A DNA stretch of 10,494 bases from Ophioceras dolichostomum (GCA_003049485.1 PYST01000641.1:1-10494), one strand, 5' to 3'. Positions 1-8,276 are shown, numbered from the stretch's first letter. Notes: generated by a model not told the origin, from the letters alone. Numbers and translations are program-made.

Positions 1-500
1 CTCCCACCCCGCCCCCCACGCTCCGGCTCCTTCCTAGCCTTGTTCTTGGGCTTCGGCGCGTCGTCTACCAGCAGCGTGTCGAGCGGCAGGCTGTCCGGCA
101 GGATGAAGTAGCGGATCGTGCTTCCCCGTATGTTCATCGCGTCCAGCGGGACGGGCTCCTGCCCCTTGGCCGTCATCTTGACGTTGCGCAGCGCCGTGTT
201 CATCTGCGGAGAGACGGACGCGATGGTGCCGTGCACGATGGTGCCGTTCTTGAGCTCGATCGTCACCGTCTCGTTGGCGCATTTCATCAAGAATCTAATT
301 TTTGTCGCGAAAGGGTTAGACTCGGTTGGGATGGCGCGAACTGGATGGTTGTTATGGGGTGTAGCAGAGCAGAGCGCCATGTGGAAAGCCTTGCGAGCTT
401 TTCGGCACCTCTCTGGTGTGGTGTGTGTGCGTTGGCTGGGTGGTGGTGGGAGGGTGGTGTTGGTTGCAAGGACGAGCGCTTCTTACCTGACGAGCTTCAT
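1..500 (-). CDS. smd1: Small nuclear ribonucleoprotein SmD1 (core Sm protein), 3' end cut by window edge
   Basis: SmD1 is one of seven Sm proteins that form the ring around the U-rich Sm site of U1, U2, U4 and U5 snRNAs, so it acts in pre-mRNA splicing. Exon 1 is 500-487 (ATG plus 11 bases), exon 2 runs from 294 to the window edge; the joined frame starts MKLVRFLMK and shows 102 codons. The Sm1 part reads ETVTIELKNGT with VHGTI, and Sm2 contains the hallmark IRGSTIRYFILPDSLPLDTL, which is diagnostic for SmD1. The visible end, KARKEPERGGRGG, is the beginning of the Arg/Gly-rich tail that in this family carries methylated arginines; the rest and the stop lie beyond position 1. The start is supported by the conserved MKLVRF start of the family and by an A at -3. 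No frame break is visible. Identification is by recalled family sequence, not by a search. Confidence 0.95.
295..486 (-). other. Intron 1 of smd1 (192 bases)
   Basis: The donor is GTAAGA (from 486) directly after ATGAAGCTCGTCAG, and the acceptor is AATTAG ending at 295. A TCTAACC branch site at 314-320 lies about 21 bases before the acceptor. Splicing joins AG and A into Arg5 and gives the conserved MKLVRFLMK; without splicing the frame stops at once at TAA (483-485). The intron is longer than the two introns in the neighbouring gene. I see no snoRNA boxes in it. Confidence 0.93.
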
Positions 501-644
501 ATTGGCGGCGGCAGAGACAAGGACAGAGAGTTTGTGTCTGGATCTTAGGTTTTGATCCCGATCGGGGCGGGAGATAGCTTTCGTTGCAGAGGAAGGAGCG
601 CAGTTTCGTTGTATTGAGTCGCGGTAGATGTTGAGTTGTCGCGA

Positions 645-677
645 GTGGGCAGCTTGAAGCAGCTTCAAGCTTCCCAC
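645..677. promoter_or_regulatory. Near-perfect 33-bp inverted repeat upstream of smd1
   Basis: Two 16-base arms (645-660 and 662-677) flank a single central A at 661; 15 of 16 positions pair, the one exception being 650/672. The inner arms are AGCTTGAAGC and GCTTCAAGCT. The repeat lies 145-177 bases upstream of the smd1 ATG, in its leader or proximal promoter. It could be a binding site for a dimeric regulator or, if transcribed, a strong hairpin with a CAG loop in the smd1 leader. Function is inference; the symmetry is directly visible. Confidence 0.6.
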
Positions 678-724
678 CCACCAAAAAAATCACAAGGCTG
701 ACGAAATTGATTGGAGTGCTTAGG

Positions 725-746
725 ATCACGTGCCGGAGCACGTGAT
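725..746. promoter_or_regulatory. Inverted pair of CACGTG E-boxes upstream of smd1
   Basis: ATCACGTGC (725-733) and its exact reverse complement GCACGTGAT (738-746) are separated by CGGA. Each arm carries a complete palindromic CACGTG core within an RTCACGTG context, the type of site bound by bHLH factors such as Cbf1 of yeast. It sits about 225-246 bases upstream of the smd1 start codon, a normal distance for a fungal promoter element. Binding by a specific factor is inference. Confidence 0.6.
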
Positions 747-2040
747 GAGAACATACGTCAAGGTATCAATGTTAGCCACCGTCCGATAGTTGGTAGCTGA
801 AGTATTCACTGTTAGTTTGTCATGCTGATTGAATTTATGCATCGAAAAGGCATCCAGATATATCATGGCCGTATCCGTTCTACCCTCAACGCATGTGCTC
901 TCCTTCCCTCCCTCCCATAATGAGTCGTCAACTGTAGCCATCTGGCTTCTGGACGACAGCCTCGTCAGCCATTGTACCTTGACTTTCTTCAGCACCCTCA
1001 AAGTACTAAAAAAGCCTCCGAAACACGGCAAAGGAACAGAGAGATATCTCGTTCCAACATTCACGTCACTACTGCTACGGATGGTGTCTACCATTGTCAG
1101 CAAGGCAGGGAGGTAGCCACCTATGTATCTTAGGTAGGTAGGTAGGCAGGTTAAAGTGTGCACGTCTGAGCATATGTACTTCCGTATTACTTCCGGAAAT
1201 GGATGTGAATAACAACAGCAGCTAAATTACCGCAGGCAGCAAGCAAGCAACGCACACCTAACAAACTCAAAGCAGTCCAAGGCCGTCCGTCCATCCGTCC
1301 GTCCGTCCATCTCCATCGTCTGGCTGATTTGGTTCGGCCCACATCAATACTAACTAAACGGCTAGGTCGATAGACATATCTGAAGCTGGCTGCTGGCTGG
1401 CTGTAGACAGGCGAGGGGGCTGGCGTTCTGCACTGCCCGTTCTTCTTCCATCCATCCAGCCAGACGTCGTTGACTAACTTCACTGCCTCAGCCCAGCCCC
1501 ACTCTCCATCTCTCCCATTGTGTGTGAAATCCATGTGCAGACGGAAAGGCAAACACAGAAGAAGAACCACTAACGGCCAAGTGCCTTGTCGTCCACAGGT
1601 TGTTTGCTTGCTTGCAGACTGGTCGAATCGAAGGGGAGGGAGGAGAGGGATGTGATGATGATGATCCATTGACGATGGAACAGGGGAGTCGTGTCCTTGA
1701 TGCCCAACGGAAATGGGAGATCGGGAATGGCGAGTATCGCCGTCCAAGTCGGCTCGAGCCTCGTAGTTGAGGGAGCGAGCCATGACTCCACGAACATAGA
1801 CCAGCTCGACATCCGTCCATCCTCCTTCGAGACTCCCCTCTCCTCGTCCCCCCTGAAACCCCATCGTCAAAAAGTCCAAAGCAACGAAACAAGAAGAGTC
1901 GTTTTAGACATCATTGTACCAGTCACTTTCCTTCCTTCCATCCCCCATTATCAATCTTTCAATGCACTCGCAGCGGATAAAAATAAGCCAGGCTCCAGAT
2001 CATTCCGTTTCGAAAGCCCCTGCTCTCAAGTGATCTGAAG
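747..2040. other. Intergenic stretch without a supported gene
   Basis: Both neighbours are on the minus strand, so this lies between the distal smd1 promoter and the 3' flank of the RING gene. It contains TAGG tandem copies (1131-1150), CCGT/CCAT tandem copies (about 1285-1312) and an imperfect palindrome (985-1013). Long open frames exist on the minus strand at 1187-1879 (230 codons) and 726-1163 (145 codons), but neither has recognisable motifs, balanced composition or a convincing start, so I do not call them genes. Confidence 0.55.
1285..1312. repeat. CCGT-type tetranucleotide tandem repeat
   Basis: Repeated CCGT units with CCAT variants. The same motif recurs in short runs near 2515-2520 and at 2874-2888. 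Confidence 0.7.
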
Positions 2041-2870
2041 AGAGGAGAGGCTATTGCTTGATTGCAGCACTAAGAGAGAAAGAGGGGTGTGGCACTGGAA
2101 ATGACATATATCTGAGGAGGGATATTGGGGGGGAATTCATCCATCATTAACTCTGCGGTAGGTAGTAGAGAGGCAGTCAAGAGAGAAGAGGTTACGGGGA
2201 GAGGGGGGAGAAAAGGAACGCAGGTAAAAGAACTTGAACAAGGTAGCCGTATTGCGGACGATGACATTCTGTTAACTGGAATAAAATAAGAAATAGGGCA
2301 AAGCCTCCGAGAGTGAAAAAAAAAAGCCAATAGAAATTAAGAAAGCGGGCTAAAAACGCATCGCACTAGATAAAATATCCGTTCTTGGTTGGGGTTCTCT
2401 CGTGTGCTGTGTTGTATGGGATATAACGTCGTCCCTCCTCCTCTGGACGTCAGTGGAAGAAGGGGACCTGGGGGGTAAGGGATCAAATAAAAAGAAAAAA
2501 AGAAAATGAGACTCCGTCCGTCAGATAGCCCTCCATAGGACAGCTCCCTTGTCCCGATTCCGTATATGCAGTGTTGAGAGTGAAGAAGAGAGAAAGCGAA
2601 GGGGAAAAATAAAAGGCGCAGAGACGAGAAACCAAAAGAAAGAAGCATGTACATGTTCATAATTCGTGCAAATTTGGCCGGCCTTCTCGACGGGGGAGGC
2701 TAGGTTGGCATGGGATCGATCCCGACTTCGGGCAGTGAGAAAAGAAAAACCATCGTCGTCAACGCCAGTGCCCAGATAGGTAGATAGGGAGAAAGAGGAA
2801 ATCAACGCGGAAGCACATCGTTACGGGGATAAAAAGAAAAGAAGAAGAAAAAGAGAAAAGAAAAAAGTTC
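2041..2870. other. Purine-rich block (plus strand), no gene seen
   Basis: For about 830 bases the plus strand is dominated by A and G (GAGAGG, AAGAGAGAAAG, GAAGAAGAAAAAG and similar), so the minus strand is pyrimidine-rich. At about 2871 the bias flips and the plus strand becomes C/T-rich to about 3120. It may be part of the 3' flank of the RING gene or a distal promoter for a minus-strand transcript; CT-rich coding strands are common upstream of fungal transcription starts. It also holds a perfect 12-bp palindrome, GGGATCGATCCC, at 2712-2723. Confidence 0.5.
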
Positions 2871-3145
2871 TCGCCGTCCGTCCGTCCATGACTTCCTCCA
2901 TGGTCGCATCCGTAACCACCTGGAGTTCACCAGTCAAAAAGCTTCGCATTCCCTCCCCGTTCCGTTCACAAGTCAACTTCTTTCTTCCTTCCCATCTCCA
3001 TCTGAGATCGATCGACCGACTTCGTTCGCCCCCTCTTCACCCATTTCCTTTCCTTAGCAGCAGCTGTCGTCAAGCAGTGCAGCGCCACCAACCAGCCACC
3101 GCCACACAGTTTCTATGTGTTTTTGACCCTAAGAACCATCGACCT
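2871..3145 (-). other. Presumed 3' untranslated region of the RING gene
   Basis: This lies directly after the TAA stop at 3148-3146 of the minus-strand RING gene. Read on the minus strand it is A/G-rich. I see no exact AATAAA on that strand here, which is usual for filamentous fungi, so the cleavage site cannot be placed. Confidence 0.4.
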
Positions 3146-6100
3146 TTACCATAAGGCAGGGCCCCCCGCCGAAACTGACGGCTCGGATCCCGTCTCGCTA
3201 CCCCGCAAGTACGACATATCGTCCAGGTGCGGCAGCGAAGGCAGCTGCTGCGTGAACGGCGAGCCCATCGCGGCCGGGGACGAGGAGTAAATCCCGGTAC
3301 CGCTACCACCACCGTAGATCCCGGCACCAAAGGCGGGCGAGTCGCGAGGAGCGGCCTCGGTCGGCGGCTGCTGCTGCTGCTGCGGCACGGGCCCGTGCTG
3401 GTGCTGCTGCTGCCCTGGGCTGTGAAGCGGGGTGTTCGCCGACGAGTAGTCGGCGGGGTCCTGCGAGGTGGTCGCCGACGACGACGGCGCCGCAGCCACA
3501 GAGGGAGAGGACTGGCTGGGCGGCTGTGGCGCCGGACTACTCGTCAGAATAGCAGCGCCGCCGCCGCCGCCGAGGGTCATAAAAGTTGACGGCCTGCCCG
3601 CATCCGATGGGCCGGGCCCAAAGCGGTTTGGGCCCGCCGAGGGGTAAGGGTAGGGGTAATGCGGCCGATGCTGCGAAGACGCCGGCATCTGTCGGGAGGG
3701 GTTGGAGAGGGGGCCGGGTCTGCGACCGTCAACGGAGGTGCGGAGCATCCAAGGCCCAGAGTGGGATGGAGCCATGTTGGCCATGTACGGGTCCCGAGGA
3801 GGCGACGACCCCGTCGACTGCTGCTGCTCCCGCAGTTGCTGCGCTCGAATGGCCTGCTGCGGACTCGGTTGAGGGACCCGCGAACCCCCGAGCGTAGAGT
3901 ATCGCACATGGAAGTCCCACGGCCCCACCTCTGGCCCGGGTAGCGAGTTCGGTCGAGGGCCGTTGCCGGCACTGGCAGTCGCGCCACCGCCGTTCAAGCC
4001 GCTGCTGCTCGCACCGCTAGGTCCGCTACCGCCGGCGAGGGCGACCGAGGACGATTCACGTACACTACCATGACGCGGACGCGTGCGGCGGCTCCTAACC
4101 TCGATATCCTCGGGTGGTGACCTCCGGGTGTGGGCTGACCACTCAGACCTAGCTGCTTGCATCCAGGCCGGGGTAGCGGCACCAGCTTGGTAGGCCCGCA
4201 GAAAGGCCGCTTGGTCATGGGCTGCTAGAGCACTGCTTGTGGCAAGCAACATTGTTAGCCCACAGCCGTGTCTGATACAAAAAAAATACTGGACAGGGAA
4301 TGGGTTACAAAAAATTGGTTTTCTTACGCATTCGGGGATATGGCACCACCCATCGCAAGAAGGTTCCGCATAGTGCGCCCGTTTATGCGTACCATGGGCT
4401 CCGAAGGCACTTTATCTCGGCAATACGGGCAGCTGTCTGACTCCTCGAACCACTTCTTGATACAGTGATCGCCGAACACGTGCTTGCACTTGGGCAGACG
4501 AAGCGGGGCTTCGTTGATGCCCTCGGGATTCTCGACACCAAACTCGTTATAGCAGATGACGCAGGCTACATAAGTGGCGAACACGCGCGGAGAGTGTGTT
4601 AGTCAAGAGGTCAGACTCATGTAATGGCTGGCGAAGGGGAAGGGAATGAAAAAGGGAGCGAGAGAAAAGTGACTTACTTCGCTCCGATTCAGGCAAGCTA
4701 GCAATGTCGACACTCTGTAGAGAGGTCAGGGCAGTCTTCGACGCGACCCGCTTGTTGGTCATGGCGCCTCGCAGGAGCTGTTGCGTACGCACTCGCTCCT
4801 CTGCTGCCTCGCGGTACGCTAACGGGGGCTGATTGGGGTTAACAGTGACATGCCCCGTTACGTGCTGGAGGAACATGTCCATTGACTCTACCTCGCTACC
4901 GTCGCTCTCCCCCTCGTCTTCGTCGTCCGAAGGCTCATCCTCCATCGTCGAGGTAGCGCCGGCTCCAGCCCCTCGCCGAGGAGGTTGCACTTCAGGCGAG
5001 CGCGTCATGCCCTCCCTGGCACGGACATTGCCGGAAGGATCGACGATAGCCACCCGGTATGCAGTGCCGTGGGCGGCGGCATGTGCACTGGGGCCTGAAC
5101 CCGGCGTCTGGGACGGCTGAGCGGTAGCAGCGCTAGAACTCGCACCACCATTGGCGGCGGCGGCGGCGGCACCGGCACTCGCACTGGTACTCGCACCCCC
5201 ACCATCACTGACAGATTCGGTTGACGTCCTGGCCGACTGCGGCGGTGCCGGGCTTCCATTCGCTCTAGTATGCCTGCTCTGTGTGAAGGTGGTCGAAGGA
5301 GACGGCATCCGGCGAGGGGACGCTGTGGTCGGCGGGATCTCGGTAGCGGGAGCGACACCAGGCAAGGTCTGGTACCGAGGCGGGGACGGCGACCTACGCG
5401 GCGGCAAAGCCACGACCCGGGATTGATCGGCCATAAAGCGGTCCGCTGGGCTCGGAGCCCTCGGCAGAGGCGGCAGGTTGCTCCGACTCCGGGAGGTGGG
5501 ATTCGGACTGGACATGGCTAGAGTGGAGCCGCTCCCGAATGAGTGGTGGGGCGGTGGCCGTGAGGGGCTGATGGACAGGGAGGTATCAACCGGCCGATGC
5601 TGATCGGAGGACGCCCGCAAAGACGAGGACCACGGGGCTGGGCCGAACGGATCCGGCAGCTGCTGACCAAAGTCGCCCGCGGCATTCGGGTAGATGCCGC
5701 CCTCGAAGGAATAGCGGTTGTACGGGAGCGACGAGGGCTGCGGTGGCGGCTGCGAGAAGAGGCTGGCCGCGAAGTCCGCCCGGGTCCCGCCGATTGACGG
5801 TGCGGGGTGCGGGTGCTGCGGCGAGGTCCAGTGAGGATGCGGAGGAGGGGGTGGGTGAGGTGGATGAGGTGGGTGGGACGAAAGAAGTGACGAGAAGACG
5901 TGCGACGCGTGTGCGTGTGCCGCCGAAGGTGGAGGTTGGTTCTGCTGCCAGCTGTAGACTGAGAGCGCGGGCGGTCCAGCCAGGTTATGTACCGGATCGT
6001 AGGGCTGTGAGTGTATCGAATGGGAATGGGAGTGGGAATGTGAATGTGAGTTTGCGTGGGAGTGAGAGTTTGTGCGCGAAAGAGAAAGTGAATGTGCGTG

Positions 6101-6613
6101 TCCATGCGAGTTTCCATGCGAGCTTCCCGGCATTGCCACAGAGTTCACACCTTGAGAGTTGTTGCGAGTCGGGGAGGTAATGGCTGACGTAGTGGCCTGG
6201 GCGTTTAAGTTGAGGCTGCCTGGGGTGGGAAGGAGCAAGCTGGGTTCCGCCCGGTGTCCCTGTCCCGGAAGACCCGAAACCCCCGAAACCCCCGAATAAG
6301 GACATCCGCCCATACCGTGTCCGTGCGAATGAATCATTCCCATCGACTGCCCCATCGGCGACGAAATCGCGGCCAAAGATTGCGGGTGGTGATAGTGGTG
6401 GTGGTGGTGGTGGAGTGGGTAAGGCAGGTTCTGGAGGTTCTGGTCGTCCTGTGCCTGTGATGATGAAGGTGGCTCAAGGCGGGAGCGTGGCGTCGAGGGG
6501 CCTGATGATGAGTTCGTCACCGGGTTCTGCATCACGTAGTCCATCTCCTCAACCGAGGGCAGCCTCCGGAGAGAACCCGGTGCCCAAAGGTGTGTCTCAT
6601 CGCGCGATGCCAT
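3146..6613 (-). CDS. RING-finger protein, putative E3 ubiquitin ligase (three exons)
   Basis: Exons are 6613-4678, 4565-4328 and 4232-3146; the spliced length is 3261 bases, giving 1086 residues and a TAA stop. The only clear domain is a RING finger at residues 647-694: CVIC, then C672, H674, C680, and CPYC at 691-694. RING proteins normally bind an E2 enzyme and pass ubiquitin to substrates; that role is inferred. Residues 1-556 are disordered: HHHHHHYHH at 68-76, a His/Ser/Gly stretch at 165-202, many Pro/Ser segments and a poly-Ala run. An acidic block (557-577) and a probable helix with YREAAEERVRTQQLLRG (600-616) precede the RING. After it come a basic patch (771-779, possible nuclear signal) and a Ser/Pro/Gln/Gly-rich tail to GGPALW. 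I chose the ATG at 6613 because AAC precedes it (A at -3) and the protein then begins MASRDETHLW; the frame is open up to 6928, but that extension is Arg/Pro-rich and looks non-coding. I see no membrane segment. The substrate is unknown. Confidence 0.88.
3365..3412 (-). repeat. CAG-type repeat coding for poly-Gln
   Basis: CTG/CTGC runs on the plus strand encode QQQHQH and QQQQQ in the C-terminal tail of the RING protein. Such runs are typical of disordered fungal regulators and often vary in length. Confidence 0.8.
4233..4327 (-). other. Intron 2 of the RING gene (95 bases)
   Basis: The donor is GTAAGAA after AATGC, the branch site is GGCTAACA (4253-4260), and the acceptor is AAGCAG ending at 4233, 22 bases past the branch A. 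It splits a GCT codon (phase 2). Two nearby AG alternatives (ends at 4225 and 4222, in CTAG and GCAG) were considered; GCAG leads to a quick in-frame stop and CTAG leaves the long downstream frame. A GTCCAG further upstream reads into a TAA. Unspliced, the frame stops at TAA (4324-4326). Confidence 0.85.
4420..4563 (-). other. RING finger domain with atypical ligand spacing
   Basis: Residues 647-694 of the protein. The pattern is C-x2-C-x21-C-x-H-x4-H-C-x10-C-x2-C. In usual RING fingers the position right after the conserved Phe (here F676) holds the fifth ligand, His or Cys; here it is Gly677, and a His (H679) sits directly before C680. W684 and P692, which normally contact the E2, are present. 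All of the domain lies in exon 2. Confidence 0.9.
4566..4677 (-). other. Intron 1 of the RING gene (112 bases)
   Basis: The donor is GTAAGTC after CGA-A, the branch site is TTGACTAACA, and the acceptor is TTATGTAG. It splits an ACC codon (phase 1) and joins PESER to TCVIC, so the intron falls one residue before the first zinc cysteine. Unspliced, the frame reads on to a stop before the RING. Confidence 0.92.
6008..6121 (-). repeat. Imprecise repeat coding for a His/Ser stretch
   Basis: Short GTGGGAATGTGA-like units on the plus strand encode alternating Ser-His (SHSHSHSHSHS) at residues 165-202. A second His run (residues 68-76) comes from a GTG run at 6386-6412. The His clusters may bind metal or drive condensate or speckle localisation; this is inference. 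Confidence 0.75.
6386..6412 (-). repeat. GTG trinucleotide run coding for poly-His
   Basis: It encodes HHHHHHYHH at residues 68-76 of the RING protein. Confidence 0.85.
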
Positions 6614-6941
6614 GTTCGCCAGTTCCCTCCTGTTGTTGCTGCCCCTGTAGCCTGTTGCCTGAGCTGCCCCTCTACCCCGGAAGCTCCCAGTGTCGACGCA
6701 AAATCCAAGCTCCTTCGCTGCCCTGGCTGGCGCTGTCGTCAGGGATCGATCGAGGCCGAATGGTGGATCCTGATGAGGCCGGGCGCTCTGGCTCCGGAGT
6801 CGGCGGGCCGGAAATCGACGGGCGGATGGGGCGGGCAACTTCACTTTCGCCCACTCCTGATGCCTCTGCTCAGCTTGTCTTGGACATGGACAGCGGAACG
6901 GGAAGCACCGGCAAGTTGCAGACAGCACCGCAAAACTATAT

Positions 6942-6976
6942 TTCCCTCTTCGCTCTTCGCTCTTCGCTCTTCACTC
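6942..6976. repeat. Heptamer tandem repeat TTCGCTC (5 units)
   Basis: The units are TTCCCTC, TTCGCTC three times, and TTCACTC. The repeat lies in the presumed leader of the RING gene, where it reads GAGCGAA on the transcribed sense. Confidence 0.85.
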
Positions 6977-7083
6977 TCGGTGTTCCGCGTAACGGGAGAG
7001 AGTGATCGTTTGCTGCTTCTAGGCTGGTGAGTCGTGTGTGTCCGCTCGCTAGATCGTACGCTCGCTCGATCACAGTCGGTTCC

Positions 7084-7117
7084 AGTCGGTCGGTCGGCCG
7101 CTCGCTCGCTCGCTCGT
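7084..7117. repeat. Adjoining tetranucleotide repeats, GTCG then CTCG
   Basis: Three or so GTCG units run into four CTCG units. A shorter CTCG run occurs just upstream near 7065. Presumed leader of the RING gene. Confidence 0.75.
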
Positions 7118-7518
7118 GGTCGCACGCTACCAAATCAAACCAACCCACGGCCTCAGCCTTCCCCAGCGTTATCGCTCTCCAGCCCTCAAACAAACCCGAC
7201 CTGCCAACGAGGTTGAAAGCGGCACCGCCCCCGAATGAACCCGCTGGTTGCTTGCTGGTTGTTGCTTGCTGGTGTGATCTTTGCTCGTTGTCGAGTCCCC
7301 AACGATTCCTCGCATGCGTGCACACGAGAAGCGAGGGGGAAATGATCGGGTTGGGAAAGTTGCTGCAGGTCCAGCTGGCAAGGACGAAATTAGAGAGTAG
7401 CTGCGAAAGCGAGGATGAGTAAAAGAATGAGGAGAGGCGGACGAGGAGGGAGCAGCAGCCACCACACGCAGGTCGGAACACACTCCCTCTTAAGAAAGCG
7501 GCGCTGGTTTCTCCCGCT

Positions 7519-7707
7519 TCAGACTAGCACCTTGTTATGGAGGGGTTTCGGCTTGCGAGCGAGCGACTGGGGTCCAGGTGGTGTCGTGGATGCAGTGGAG
7601 CCAGCACGCCCTTGTCCCCTGTCGCCCGGGCTGCCTGCTAGGCTGGGGCTTTGGCTGTTGTTGCGCGCTGCCGCTGGCTGTTGCTGCTGCTGGCTGCTGC
7701 TGCTCAT
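7519..7707 (-). CDS. Possible 62-codon upstream ORF of the RING gene
   Basis: The frame starts MSSSSQQQQQPAAARNN, is rich in Ser, Gln, Pro and Arg, and ends PLHNKVLV before TGA. It begins about 65 bases after a TATA-like element and lies upstream of the RING start on the same strand. If translated it would reduce initiation at the main start codon. The composition resembles real fungal disordered segments, but the Gln/Ser run also follows simply from a CTG repeat, so coding is uncertain. It matches no protein I know, and I found no donor site joining it to the RING frame. Confidence 0.2.
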   Translation of the reverse strand: MSSSSQQQQQPAAARNNSQSPSLAGSPGDRGQGRAGSTASTTPPGPQSLARKPKPLHNKVLV

Positions 7708-7770
7708 GCCACTCTCAGGCGTGAGAAGTCACCAAGTCACTGGCGGTAGCTCCCCTGTGACAGTACAAAA

Positions 7771-7806
7771 ATAAAATAGCCCGCCGCCGCCCTTCTCCAG
7801 CATTGG
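7771..7806 (-). promoter_or_regulatory. Candidate core promoter of the RING gene: CCAAT box and TATA-like element
   Basis: On the minus strand CCAAT (7806-7802) is followed about 24 bases later by TATTTTAT (7778-7771). The order and strand fit a promoter reading toward the RING gene. A GTAAGGTAAGGTAGGTAG run lies just upstream (7829-7812). The site calls are motif matches only. Confidence 0.35.
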
Positions 7807-8254
7807 GCGAACTACCTACCTTACCTTACTGCTGCTGCTCAGCGGCAATACTTGAAGACAATAAAAGTGGAAGAAAGCATGACAGAGACAAACCGGAAGT
7901 TGGGAGTTGCCACAGTTCGCCCTCCATTGTCTTTTGTTCCTCTTTCTTGCCCCCTCTCCCTTTTTCGATCAGCCTCTTTTTTTTGTTCTTGTCCATTCAC
8001 GACCACTTGTTCATATCGGCTATGACGGACCGCCTTTAACGCCATGGAATGAACGGAGTACCTTACATCAATTCCTGCTATTCGAGGCATCACGGCGGAC
8101 CAGCATTGTTGTTTTGTGGAAAGCATGCCTCAACACTTGGCTGGGCCGTGCAATACTTCATTTTTTTGGGTATTCCATAACGCAATAGATAGAACACAAT
8201 CAAGGCACACTGGATTCCTCACAAAAAGTACACCTTGCCAGCCCTGCCTCGATC

Positions 8255-8276
8255 ACAACCACAACCACAACCACAA
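8255..8276. repeat. ACAACC hexamer tandem repeat
   Basis: Three full ACAACC units and a partial fourth. Confidence 0.8.

Larger units (their letters stand above)
6614..7770 (-). other. Presumed leader (5' untranslated region) of the RING gene
   Basis: This stretch lies between a TATA-like element (7771-7778) and the RING start codon at 6613. It contains no recognisable protein, two short tandem repeats and a possible upstream ORF (7707-7519). A pyrimidine tract ending in CTTTCGCAG near 7400 on the minus strand could be an acceptor of a leader intron, but I found no good matching donor. If transcription begins just after the TATA-like element the leader is about 1.1 kb, long but not rare for fungal regulators. 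Confidence 0.45.

Noticed and set aside
34..282. 82-codon minus-strand open frame over the SmD1 exon
   Set aside because: It is a shifted frame of the SmD1 exon; the true frame gives the clear Sm motifs.
1616..1632. GGTCGAATCGAA, resembling a tRNA B box
   Set aside because: No matching A box, acceptor stem or cloverleaf can be built around it.
2712..2723. 12-bp palindrome GGGATCGATCCC
   Set aside because: It is perfect, but short palindromes around GATC occur elsewhere in the window (3007, 6741), so I give it no separate meaning.
6614..6928. N-terminal extension of the RING protein to the ATG at 6928
   Set aside because: The extra 105 residues are Arg/Pro/Ala-rich without motifs, while the ATG at 6613 has a better context and starts a more protein-like sequence. 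Orthologue alignment could overturn this.
7415..7774. 119-codon plus-strand frame with Leu/Cys-rich end
   Set aside because: It is the antisense of a CTG-repeat region and looks like a shadow; no motif or promoter context.
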